Origin: Mikania micrantha
Taxonomy: Eukaryota; Streptophyta; Magnoliopsida; Asterales; Asteraceae
Assembly: GCA_009363875.1 (NCBI GenBank)
Contig: CM018695.1
Coordinates: forward strand, 65,532,907-65,596,906
Direction of reading: 5' to 3'
DNA: 64,000 bases
The translations under genes and the position numbers were made by a program. Below are positions 21,840-32,399 of the stretch, piece after piece. Position 1 is the first letter of the stretch, and each line of letters starts with the position of its first letter. Under the pieces are notes generated by a model that saw only the letters and a list, made by a program, of their open reading frames with translations, had not been told where the DNA came from and did no database searches.

Positions 21840-22979
21840 ATGACATCAACTGAACGTATTGAAGATACTAATGCCTCATCCGTACTGCCAGACCAAACTT
21901 GTGTGAGCCTTACACCGGCAGAGATTAAATCGGCAACCAACAACTTTGATGAGGCGTTAGTCATTGATCGTGGGGGATTAGGCCTGGTTTACATATCGCT
22001 CAGCAAGTTTGGGTCGGTAAACGAGGTTGCAATCAAGAAATTGCATTCTACATCAAGCCAAGGAGCGAATGAATTCGAGACTGAGGTTAAGATCCTTTCT
22101 AAACTCCGTCATGGTAATCTGGTGCCACTGATTGGTTATTGCAGCGAGGGTAATGAGATGGTGTTGGTTTATGAGTTTATGCCTAATGGAACCCTTGAAG
22201 ATCATCTTCACAGAGGTGGTACAGAGTTATCATGGTTACAACGGCTAAAGATATGTATAGGCGCTGCTCGTGGTTTATACTACCTTCACACGGGTACATC
22301 AACTCAACACGGAGTGATACACCAAGATGTGAAGACCTCCAATATTTTGTTGGATTCAAACTTTGCAGCTAAGATTGCAGACTTTGGATTGGCTAAAGTA
22401 AGCAATATAAACCAGACACGAACTCATGTGAGCACTTTAGTCAAAGGGACATTTGGATATATTGATCCAAACTACTTCCATAGCGGAAAACTCACTAGAA
22501 AATCTGATGTTTACTCGTTCGGGGTTGTTCTTTTTGAGGTGTTAACCGGGAAGCAAGCGTTAGATCCAACATTTGATGAAAATCGACCGAGTTTGGCAGT
22601 TTGGGCTCAACATCACTTCAAAGAGAGGAGAATCAATGATATTATTGATCATAGAATGGTGGGACAAATCTCAAAGAAATGCTTGAAGGCATTCGCAAGC
22701 ATAGCGGTCCAATGCTTACATAATCAACCAAAACTACGCCCTACGATGGCTGAGGTTGTGGTCAAGCTTGATTCTATCTTGTTACGAGAAAGAGAACACC
22801 TGGGTTCTGGTGTTGATGATGGAAGATTCATTAATAAAGTAAGATATTTTCTCAAAGACAAAGCTGACTTGGTGTCAACACATGCAGAGGGAAGCAAATA
22901 TGATATCAGTGCTGAGTATAATCAGAAATCAAACAATCAGAATCTAAAAACTTTCACAAATGTTGAATTAGTAACTTGA
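21840..22979 (+). CDS. FERONIA-like (CrRLK1L-type) protein kinase domain, no ectodomain
   Basis: 379 residues from ATG 21840; the frame is open a little further upstream but only through the inferred splice acceptor. Ser/Thr kinase order is complete: N-terminal LTPAEIKSATNNF (24-36), glycine loop VIDRGGLGLVY (41-51), beta-3 lysine K66 in VAIKK, HQDVKTSNILL (161-171) with D163 and N168, DFG (181-183), GTFGYIDPNYF (203-213), SDVYSFGVV (222-230). Style and the motif GTFGY-DP-YF match the CrRLK1L/FERONIA group, but there is no malectin ectodomain, signal peptide or membrane helix, so it would be cytosolic. Odd points: HRD is HQD, the first loop glycine is Asp, and the E of DPEYF is Asn. The tail NLKTFTNVELVT is the start of a second kinase domain cut by a stop. 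Confidence 0.88.
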   Translation: MTSTERIEDTNASSVLPDQTCVSLTPAEIKSATNNFDEALVIDRGGLGLVYISLSKFGSVNEVAIKKLHSTSSQGANEFETEVKILSKLRHGNLVPLIGYCSEGNEMVLVYEFMPNGTLEDHLHRGGTELSWLQRLKICIGAARGLYYLHTGTSTQHGVIHQDVKTSNILLDSNFAAKIADFGLAKVSNINQTRTHVSTLVKGTFGYIDPNYFHSGKLTRKSDVYSFGVVLFEVLTGKQALDPTFDENRPSLAVWAQHHFKERRINDIIDHRMVGQISKKCLKAFASIAVQCLHNQPKLRPTMAEVVVKLDSILLREREHLGSGVDDGRFINKVRYFLKDKADLVSTHAEGSKYDISAEYNQKSNNQNLKTFTNVELVT

Positions 22980-23126
22980 ACAAATAAATGAAATACCGAT
23001 GAGTTCTCCTTGGATTCATTTGAAACCATTTACAAAGGATGGGTCGATGAATTGACATACGCCCCAACAAAACCTGGTGTTGGTTTGGCTGTGTACGTTA
23101 CGACGAGGCATATTGGAATACCTAAG
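22980..23126 (+). pseudogene. Second kinase domain, first exon (RLCK-VII-like N-lobe)
   Basis: Same frame as the upstream kinase. Past the stop at 22977-22979 and a second at 22989-22991 the text reads NTDEFSLDSF, then YKGWVDELTYAPTKPGVG and LAVYVTTRHIGIPK. The phrase KGWVDE.TYAP.KPG is the beta-2/beta-3 insert of RLCK-VII (PBS1/PBL-like) kinases. The glycine loop has decayed and the VAVKK lysine position reads VYVTT, so it would be a pseudokinase even if translated. It ends AAG|GTAACT, a good splice donor (23127). The matching C-lobe exons are at 49666-50762. Confidence 0.75.
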
Positions 23127-23472
23127 GTAACTTGAAACACACACCTATTTTCAATCCAAGATACGTTCATGTGGGACTCATTTTGGATAAAATAACGAAT
23201 GAATTTCAAAATATAGATATATATATATATATAGGGGTAAGATCCAATAAGAACAAGATTTTGCCTAAGAACAACAAGAACAATTTAAAAATGACATTTG
23301 ACAACTCAAACAAACTCCGATTGAACTCATTTCGGATGCTTTAGAACCGTCTCGTTGAAACTTAAACCCTAACCCTAAACTCTAAAGTTAAATCCTAAAC
23401 CATAAAGCTAAATACGAAATCTAAACTCTAAAGCTAAAGCTAAAGCTAAAGCTAAAGCTAAAGCTAAACTCT
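23127..23472 (+). other. Start of the TE-filled intron, telomere-like and hexamer repeats
   Basis: Intron sequence after the donor at 23127. It holds a TATATA run, then TATAGGGGTAAGATCCAATA, which resembles the end of a small Asteraceae-type repeat. Degenerate AAACCCTAA words (23360-23400) follow, then a run of AAAGCT hexamers (about 23430-23466) that abuts the Copia-C fragment. No coding sequence beyond the exon is seen. Confidence 0.6.
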
Positions 23473-26170
23473 CCACTGATATGCTAAGCAATTATATGAT
23501 TATCTTCAAAACATTCTCTAATGAAGTGATAATGTGTGTCAATATGTTTACTTCTTCCATGAAACACTCGATTCTTCATCAATGCAATTGCTGATATGTT
23601 ATCAACATATAGTGTAATTCTTCTTTCTTTCCATCCACTAATTTCACTAAGTAATCATTTCAACCATAATGCTTGACATGCCGCAGCTATTGTAGCCATA
23701 AACTCAGATTCACATGATGATAATGCAACAGTTTGTTGTTTCTGAGTGCACCAAGTTATGGGTGAATTTCCAAAGTAGAACACTATACCAGTAGTGCCTT
23801 TTCCTTCTTCTGTATTAACCTCATAACTACTATCACTATAGCCAGTTATTTCACAACTATCATTCCTTTTGTAAGTTATATCAAAATTTTTAGTTCCTTT
23901 GATATAACGCAACATTTGTCGAATGGCTTTCAGATGATGCTCTTTACGTTCTTGCATAATTTGGCTAAGTAACCCAATAAAATAACTTAAGTCTCTGGTA
24001 TGGAGTAAATACCTTAGACACCCAATCAAACTTCTATATTTGGTAGCATCTATTGTTTCACCTTCAGATTTTATTAACAATGTACCTAGGTTCATTGGGA
24101 TCTTAGTTTCATAACTATCTTGCATTCCTGCATTTTTCAAGATATTGGTTATGTAACCGAATTGCTTGATAGATATTTCACCCCCTAATTGGGTAAATTT
24201 TATTCCAAGATAGTATGCTAATAGACCCAAGTCACTCATTTCAAATTTCTCTTCCATTTGAGATTTAAAATGTTCTATTTCCTTCCTTGGAGTTTCAGTA
24301 ACTATGAGATCATCCACATAGACTCCAATAAGTAAAATAGATTATTTATTTATTTTTGTATAGACTGCTTGCTCCAAAGTGCATTTCTTGAAATCAAGAG
24401 ATTTCAAAGTTTGATCTAGTAACACATTCCATGCACGTGGTGCCTATCTGAGTCCATATAATGCTTTAGAAAGTTTGTAAACTTTTCCAGCATTTTCTGG
24501 TTTCACAAAATCCTCTAGTTGTGTGACATAAACCTCCTCTTTCAGTTCACCATATAGGAAAGCTGATTTGACATCAAGATGATGTACTTCCCATCCATTA
24601 TATGATGCTGCTAAGGCAAGAATCAGACGAACTGTCTCTATGCGAGCTATAGGAGCAAAGACTTCATCAAAGTCTATCCCACGTTATTGTACATAGCCCT
24701 TTGCAACCAAACGAGCTTTATGCTTGATTATGTTGCCACTCGCATCTCTTTTGGTTTTAAAAACCCATTTTAGGCCAATTGCCTTATGATTACTTGGTAA
24801 ATCAGTCAAATTCCAAGTATTATTCTTATTGATTAAATATATTTCAGCTTGCATAGTTTCAATCCATTTCTTATCAACTGATGCTTCTTTATAATTTTGA
24901 GGTTCTTCTTCAGTAAATAGAAGTTCAGTTATCTTTATTTCAGGAGCTCTTTCATACACATTATCTAAGGATCTAAAACCTTTTATGTTGGGAATCATGG
25001 TGGTATTCGGTTTGACTTTTAGGTAATAACAAGTTTGACCAATTAGTATATTAAATCCATATTTAATATAACGCAGCGGAATTAGGATTTCAAACTTTAA
25101 CACTTTTAAAGTTTCCCAATCAGGATCGTAGTTACAAACATACAAACACGGATATAATATTAACTAATCTAATCTACCGATGAGAACAGATTATACCCTT
25201 TCGGTTAATGATTAATCGTTTGAGACACTGAGGTTCAACGAACGAATGCTAGATCACGAGCACGAACGGGTTCCTGGTTCAACGTAGAAGCAGGAGGGTG
25301 GTTGACCGGGAAGTACAAACTGCTTTTTCTTTTGACGCCTTCGATTAAAAAGAAAAAAAGGAACTTTCCTTTTGTTTTGTGTTTGGCAGCAATCCCAACA
25401 AAAACCAAAACAAAGTAAAAACACAAAACTCCTTTTGTTTTGATTTCTTGTCTTCGACTGCAGCCAGGAGGAAAAGGAATTTTTTCTTGTTTTCTTTTTG
25501 TGTGTTATGGCCAAACCTATATCCCCATTAGGGTTTATTAAGATTAATATCTTATATTAATCACTTTTAGATCTTAAAGCTCACCAGGTTAGTTTAGGTC
25601 CAATACACAACATCAAGCCCAACACCATTAGTTTAATTAAATAAGTAATTAAACTTATATATAATTTATAACACTTATAAATTATAAATCTGTTCGTGAT
25701 TACCAGTTAATCAAATTAAGTGGCTTTAATATTCGTTGACCAAGGTGTAACTCCTACGGGTCACAACTCAGTTAGTTACGTTAATTTATCGGGTTCGTAC
25801 ATATAAATCCAACATTTTATTGGTATATGATCAAATGGTTTTGCTAAACCATCAGAACTAGAAGTATAGTCAGCAACCTCCATTGAGTTTGGCTCAAATG
25901 TATAAGTTGGTGGAGTGAATGGTGTATTTGGTGAATTAGGATATGAGATTTGTTCGGAATCATTAATCTCATTATTTGTAGATTCACCTTCAGAATTTCT
26001 AGTTGTGAGAATAGGACTTTGATTAACAACAAAGTCTATCCATCCTGGTTCATCACTACCAACACCATTCATTAATCTTTTCAATTCCATGAGTCCTTTT
26101 CAACAAATTTGGCATCCCTACTGATGCAAATTTTCTTTGTTATTGGATCAAACAACCTATATGCTTTTGA
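23473..26170 (-). pseudogene. Copia-C remnant: linker, RT and RNase H, with a nested solo LTR
   Basis: Minus-strand Ty1/copia pol. From the right: the integrase C-terminal linker (AYRLFDPITKKICISRD, 26165-26115), then a variable linker. A solo LTR interrupts at 24986-25814, and the linker resumes (KGFRSLDNVYERAPE). RT entry follows (NNTWNLTDLPS, KWVFKTKRDASG), then HHLDVKSAFLYGELKEEVY in a frame with stops, and the catalytic box YVDD near 24313. RNase H shows ITGYSDSSYE and TWCTQKQ. It ends near HISGE at about 23473 without the last RNase H residues or an LTR. Stops near 24685, 24440 and 24340 kill it. The right edge joins a Gypsy-A fragment at a shared TGATC. Confidence 0.92.
24986..25814 (-). 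mobile_element. Solo LTR nested in Copia-C
   Basis: 829 bp with plus-strand ends TGTTGGGAAT...AAATCCAACA and perfect TSD TTTTA (24981-24985 and 25815-25819). Removing it rejoins the copia linker. Orientation is probably minus (TGTTGGATTT start, CCGCTGCG-type text near the other end), but the ends are palindromic, so this is tentative. ORFs inside it are chance. Confidence 0.92.
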
Positions 26171-27026
26171 TCCTGACACACGATTTGTTTCAAGATTCTG
26201 GAAACAGTTTCATGAATCGATGGGCACAAGACTCAATATCAGCACTGCGTATCATCCTCAGACCGACGGGCAGTCTGAAAGGACTATCCAAACTTTAGAG
26301 GACATGCTCAGAGCCTGTATTATTGATTTTGGTGGTAGCTGGGATGATCATTTACCATTGGTGGAATTCTCATACAATAATAGCTACCATGCTAGTATTG
26401 GAATGCCACCATATGAGGCATTGTACGGACGGCGTTGTAGGACACCTGTGTGTTGGGGAGGAGTAGGACAGAAAGAAGTGGGAAGCAAAGCTGCAGTAGT
26501 TGATTTGACTGAAAAGCTTCAACTAGTTAAAGTGCAAATGAAAGCTGCACAGGATCGACAAAAGTCCTATGCCGACAAAAGACGGAGACCAATAGAGTTT
26601 GAAGTAGGTGATCAAGTACTATTAAAAGTTTCACCATGGAAGGGAGTTATTCGATTTAGGAAAAGAGGAAAGCTGAGTCCAAGATTTATTGGACCTTTTC
26701 GAATAATGGCACGGATCGGTAAGGTAGCTTACCGATTAGATCTGCCAGATGAACTGAGTGGAATTCATCCAACATTTCACGTTTCACATCTGAGAAAATG
26801 TCTAGCAGATGATGTAGCATATGTGCCTTTAAATGATATTGAAGTTGATGAACGGTTAAACTACATAGAAGAACCAGTTGCAATTGTTGACACGAAAGAA
26901 AAACGATTACGTAACAAGACGATTAGACAAGTTAAGGTTCAATGGAAACATCGAAAAGGATCTGAGGCGACATGGGAGACTGAAGACGAGATGAAACGAC
27001 TCTACCCACATTTGTTTGAAATGTAA
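26171..27026 (+). pseudogene. Gypsy-A duplicate: integrase end and chromodomain
   Basis: The text from the second integrase aspartate (DTRFVSRFWKQFHESMG) to the pol stop is almost identical to 46312-47167. It includes the integrase C-terminal GPF/Y-type region (KLSPRFIGPFRI) and the C-terminal chromodomain-like segment (VQWKHRKGSEATWE). There is no RT or start of integrase. It is part of a 2.9-kb duplicated block (26171-29091) whose left edge shares only TGATC with the source. Confidence 0.93.
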
Positions 27027-27066
27027 CAGGTTTCGAGGACGAAACCTATTGTAAGGAGGGTAGATT

Positions 27067-29091
27067 TGTAACAACCAAAGATTTAGCACATTTGATCGTT
27101 TTAGAAATCCACTTTGAATCGACACTTGAAATTATTATAGGATGATAGTACGTGAGAAACGGTGAACGTGGGCGAAAACCGTGCGCGAAACGGAGTTACG
27201 GATTGTCCGGAATTGCGAAACGAAGAAAAATTTCAAAGTATGGAACTTCTGGACTCATCGCGGTACGCGATGGTTGAAAAATATCTAAGATTCCTCCAGA
27301 TTTCGTCGCGGTACGCGAAGCCTTATTTGGCCCCTCGTCGCGGTACGCGACGGGTGAGGCGGTGGAATAAGTTGATATTTTTCATCAGATTATGCAGAAA
27401 GTTAAAATTTTTACATCTCTCGAACCTGCTCCATCTCAAGACGCAAGAAATCGAATTTAAACCATCTAAACTCAAATCTGAAGCCATCAGATCGCATATT
27501 TGAAGCCAGGGAACGTGTTTACAAGTCCTGATCATTGTTTTACCCGCAGAAACCCGTCAGATTAGGTAATGATTCGTTTTAACCTTCTAGTTTGATTTTG
27601 ATTGATTAGATCTTGATTTTTAACGTAATGACATAGTTAGGATTGTTGATTATTGCCTAGATGATGGCTAGGATTGATTAGAAATGAAGAACACGATGTT
27701 CTAACGGTTAAATCCTTGTTTTGATCCGTTGTAATGCCCGGTTTGCATGAATTCACAACTATGATTATAATGGTTTAATCCATTTGATTATGACAATGTA
27801 GGTGATTAGCTTGGTTAATCTTTGAAATGCAAAGGTTAAATCTAAGTATTTCAAACTAATCACAATCATTAACATACTCATTGGAACGATTATCTGATGT
27901 TTATGACAACTGTCAGATTAGTATGTTAAACATGGTTATTAAACCTATTCTAAGACTACATTGTGATATTTCATGATATTTGGGCAATCAATGATAAGGA
28001 TTGATCATTTCTAAGCCATTAATCTGTTTAGAAACTGTTTTAGCATTATAATCAACAACATTAACGATTTGATGACTTTCAAGACAATGTCTTTGACATT
28101 GAACGTTCAGAAAGATCTAATCAGTAGGTTAAAACCTAAATAACTTATTAAGTGTAAACTAATGCAGAGTTACACCATTAGTATCAGTTTACGAGGAATC
28201 TTGCTACTGTAAGATATCAGGTGAGTTCTTATAGCCCTGTTTTAAATGTTTTACCATTTTGGGCTGATATGCATGTTATAAAGTTATTTTATGAAAATGA
28301 TGGTATGTATGTATAAAGTTATTGTATGAAAGTGATTTTAACCTGATTATGGTCACGTAAAGCAAGTTTCCAGAAAAAGTATGTTTTCAGATAAAGAATG
28401 TTTTAAAGTCTCAACTACGGTTGAGAAAGAAATGATTTTAAAGGACTCAACCGAGGTTGAGTAGGAAATGAGGTTTTGCTGGCTGCGGTTGGGCAAAACT
28501 TGAACACTACAGTGAAAGGAGCCGTTTATGATGATGATGGTTTAAATGATTTAAACCATATTATGTATGAATGATATATGTAAAGAAGTCTTATACCGGT
28601 ATGAGCCGTCAATTTCGGTTGATGGTTAAAGAGTCCTGTGGAAACATAGGCCTGTCGACTGTGTGTCGCCGGTTCAGTTAAAGAAATCTTAGGCATGCTT
28701 GAGTTATCAGCTGCGCGTTGATAGTGTTAAAGAAATCTTATACATGTATGAGTTATCAGCTGCGGGTTGGTAGTTCAAGAGCCTGCGCTTCACAAGCCTG
28801 TTTGACTTCAGGGTCAGCAGTTGACGGTGAAGTTCCTTCGCTGTATGAATGATGTTATGATGATATGTATGTTATGTAAGTATGTTATGATGCTATGTAT
28901 GTGATGAAAGTATGATATGAGAACATGTATGTTATGTATTTAAAATTATGTCATGTGATGACATGAATGAATAAAGATTTTTCTAAGAAATGAACTTAGA
29001 ACTCACCAGCATAAAGCTGACTTGTTTTACATGCATATCAGGTTGAATAGTGTGAGAAGGGAGACCAGGAGGGCTCATGGCATACGTTGAA
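27067..29091 (+). repeat. Gypsy-A LTR copy 1 (3' truncated)
   Basis: Starts TGTAACAACC after the purine tract GGAGGGTAGATT and runs to ...CATACGTTGAAG, where the sequence jumps into the Gypsy-B LTR. Nearly identical to 47208-49232; I see about three differences over the whole duplicated block. It carries three copies of TCGCGGTACGCGA (27258-27270, 27306-27318, 27338-27350) and degenerate repeats of about 50-60 bp (28575-28830). Confidence 0.94.
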
Positions 29092-31588
29092 GTCAACACA
29101 AAGGTTGGTGCATAACACAGGTTTTAATCATTCACAATGTTCAAAACAACAGTTTGAATATCAAGTTGTTGATAACATAATCACACATGCACAGTCATGA
29201 TAGCTAGTCATATAAACTATTTACATAAGTGGTCGACACCGAAGCTGACGAGTTGCCATGCTATAGCATGTTTTTGCCTTAACACTATTGTCTAGCACAA
29301 ACAATAGAAATGTATGTTTGGTCAGTCAAACACCTGCGTAGATCCCATCTACCAAGTGAGGTTTGTCAAACCCAATAGATCTATCTTCAACTACCACGCT
29401 TTGCACTCCGGCAAATTAAACGGTTCGAAATGGAAGGCTTGTAATGCTATGTTTGCACTTATAGTAAACAGCTAACTCATGCAAGTGATATGTATCTAAA
29501 AATGTTTGTTGCACATGTTTTCTCCCCCAAAACAGTTAAAATAAGAAAGGGGCCGTGTACGCACCTTTGATTGTAGCAGAATGATCAAACACACTTAAAC
29601 TCACGTAGAAAGTCTTCCTACAAAGAACCTGTGTTTTAACAATAACCTAGTGTTATTCGGAATGTCGTTTTATGCTTGAAATCACATACGTGTCAACACA
29701 CGTATGTTAGTGTGTTAGGAATATGCATACTTATGTACGCGTGCCTTTGAAATCGTTAAAATAAAACCATGTAGTCGTTTATGATTTTATTTAAACAACG
29801 TAGTTATACGCGATTACGTTTTCGACCTAAAATGTGAATTTTATTATTTTAATTAGTTCGGGACCTCGTTACGGTTCCAACGCAACTTGAATCAGTTGAA
29901 ACGGAGTTATAATGAAGGATTTATGATTAAAATACTAAAAATTATTCTAAATCTCAAAAACTGTTGGAGCCCGGGTTCGAACCCGTGACCTCCAACCCAA
30001 CACAAACACCCTCTACCATCTCATCTAACCCCCATTTCATTAACCAAGTTCTTTTTTTAATTGTTTTAACCAATCAAACGATCGGTCCCCTTGTTTTTTA
30101 TTAAACCGAACCAAAGAACCCAAATAGGCCCACGATTTGATCACCAACAAACCTGAAACCTTAGGGCTTAGTTTCTACATATTTAAATGATTACGGAGGT
30201 GATTTTAATTTGAAAACAAATAATCATAGCTTGATTAATCTGGTGTTCCCTTGTTCGAACTCAAGTTTGTTTAATCCCAATTCAAATCAATCTAATTGAT
30301 GATCAACATGTTCCGGATTCATAGGGTTTTCATTATGCAAGTTATTTCGAAGCCTTCTGTTGAATTTATTTTGATTTATGCTTTCGTTTAGATCACAACC
30401 CATAAAACGTTTTTCAATCTAAAACGTGAAACCGATTTTTACTCAATTCCATATAGTTTATCAAAATTGATATAAGGGTTATGTTAGTCGAGGCCCTCTG
30501 AAACTACTAACATCGTTCAATTTGATTCTCGAACCCTTCCCGATCAAAACCCCCAAATGGTTTTCTTCAAGAACCCTAGAATTCTAAATCCTTCAATTAG
30601 ATATTGTTTGATGAAATTGACTTATGATTTTCATTAAACACATGATTCCGAAAGTTTCTGTGTGGTTTAATCTAATTCTTAAACGCGTTTGAATTAAAAC
30701 CCCCAAATCGTTTTCTAGGAGGAACCCTAGAATTCGAATTCATAGCATTCGATATTAGAACTACGAATTGACATGGGGATTGCCTTAGTCGGCCGTTTTA
30801 GAGTGTGTATGTATAATTTTTTTACCTGTTTGACTATGAATAGATACAAATCGAATTAAAGCTTGAGTCTCGGCCGACCTTGGATCGAATTCTTCTTCCC
30901 GACGCCTCTTGATTCGAATTGGTATATGGTTCAGCTTCTAAAAGTGCCGATTGAAGTGTCTGTGTGATCAATTTGCTGAATTTTGATCGAATTGTGCGAT
31001 GTATATATACACTAGTGACGGTTTCGTCTTTATGGGTGATTAATTGGGTTTAATTCGACAGTGATGGTGTTATTAACTGTTTAAAACGGTTGTTAATCAT
31101 CAATATGTGCTTCATGACCGTTTAATTTGATTAATTATTATGTTTCAATGATAATTTCGAATTTTTCATTTGATTTATGACGAATTTTGACCATAAAGGT
31201 CAAAATTTGGACATTTCTTGTAATTATAAGTTAAATTCTAATAGTTTCAATGTTTGTACACTTGTTTTGTTCACATTTGATCCTTCTAGTTTGATTTCGT
31301 ATAATTTCGTCTCGTTTATGTTAGTTTTTGAATAACGGAGTTAATCCGGAATACCGAATTGTCACTAATTGGGCCAATTGGAATGTTATTGGGCTAAGTT
31401 AACCCAATTGGGCCTCATAAATGCAATTGGCCTACCTTGGGTCTCATTGGGCCTACTTTGGCCTCATTGGGCCTTCCTTGGCCTTACTGGGCCTTCTTTG
31501 GCCTTACTGGGCCTTACATGTCTTGTTGGGCCTGTGATCTAACCACATTCAGTTAGCGAAGTTAACTAAAAAAAATCGGATTGTCACA
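29092..31588 (-). repeat. Gypsy-B 3' LTR (partial)
   Basis: Matches 38251-40788. It ends on the plus strand at GGATTGTCACA (31588), followed by the complement of a purine tract, TCATCCCCTTG. The left 340 bp, including the TGTCACACCC edge, are missing and replaced by the Gypsy-A LTR. The junction has a 3-bp AAG overlap. Confidence 0.93.
29960..30030 (-). other. tRNA-like segment inside the Gypsy-B 3' LTR
   Basis: On the minus strand a box-A-like word TAGATGAGATGGTAGAG (30027-30011) is followed about 40 nt later by a perfect box-B core GGGTTCGAACCC (29984-29973). CTCCAACAG and a TTTTT run come next. This is the layout of a tRNA or SINE head with a Pol III terminator. T-stem pairing is imperfect. 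The same segment is in the 5' LTR (about 39119-39190) but not in the older solo LTR at 51603-54513. Confidence 0.55.
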
Positions 31589-32337
31589 TCATCCCCTTGT
31601 TGAAGGAATTTTCGTCCCGAAAATTAGTAAGTGTTAGGAGTAGTTAGGAAACTACTTACGAGTTTAAATCATACGTGTTAGTGCGGTTTGATCATTCCGT
31701 GTGCTTGTGTGTATTCACACACAAAATCTAATGCTTGCAACATCACAACTAAATGTGATCGTTCAATGTGACTGTTTGTGTGTACACTAGTTAGTTCACC
31801 TAACTGTGACTGTTTGTATTTGATCATACTGTGATGTGTAACCTCACACATAGTGAATGTCTGTAACTGTTTGTACTATGCAACCCCGCACACAGCAAAA
31901 TGTATGTAACTAATCATGCATGTACTACCATAACATATAACATATGAAATGTAGCACAAATGTTTGTGACAAAACCAATTGAATAAAGTGTTTGTATACT
32001 GTACTATGTAATCTCACACATAGCAAATGTTTGAATGTAGTCGACAAAGTAGAAACTTCCAAAATTCATGCGTACCTGTAAATTCACGAGTACATGGGCC
32101 CCTGTATTCGTCAGTTTACCTTACACAATTATTCTGGTTCCTTCTACATGTAACTCCACCATTGTTTAACCGTTCATGATTGTACTACCATGAAATGTAG
32201 TTCATCAAATGTAATGCTTGAAATGTAGTACATTGTTTGAAATCAATCATGTATGTGCTACTATGAGATGTTTGTGTTTGCATTCTGCAAGTTGTTTATA
32301 GTCTAAGGTGTTTGAGCTTACAGTTAGAGTGTGAAAT
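31589..32337 (-). other. Non-coding block between two purine-tract copies of Gypsy-B
   Basis: The motif TCATCCCCTTGTTGAAGG plus a TTTCGTCCCGAAA palindrome occurs at 31589-31625 and again at 32345-32380. The 750 bp between have no ORF and hold degenerate repeats of the type ACTATGTAATCTCACACATAGCAAATG (31810-32040). Confidence 0.7.
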
Positions 32338-32399
32338 ATCACATCATCCCCTTGTTGAAGGAAATTTCGTCCCGAAATTTAACGTGCATTCATAATGTT

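Noticed and set aside
23360..23400. True telomere array
   Set aside because: Only a few degenerate AAACCCTAA words; not a long perfect array.
25235..25514. Lys-rich ORFs in Copia-C
   Set aside because: Inside a solo LTR defined by TSD TTTTA.
24986..25814. Host intron within Copia-C
   Set aside because: TG...CA ends and a perfect 5-bp TSD show a solo LTR instead.
27162..27535. 113-aa plus and 70-aa minus ORFs in the Gypsy-A LTR (also at 47303-47676)
   Set aside because: LTR sequence with CpG-rich repeats; the ORFs repeat because the LTRs do.
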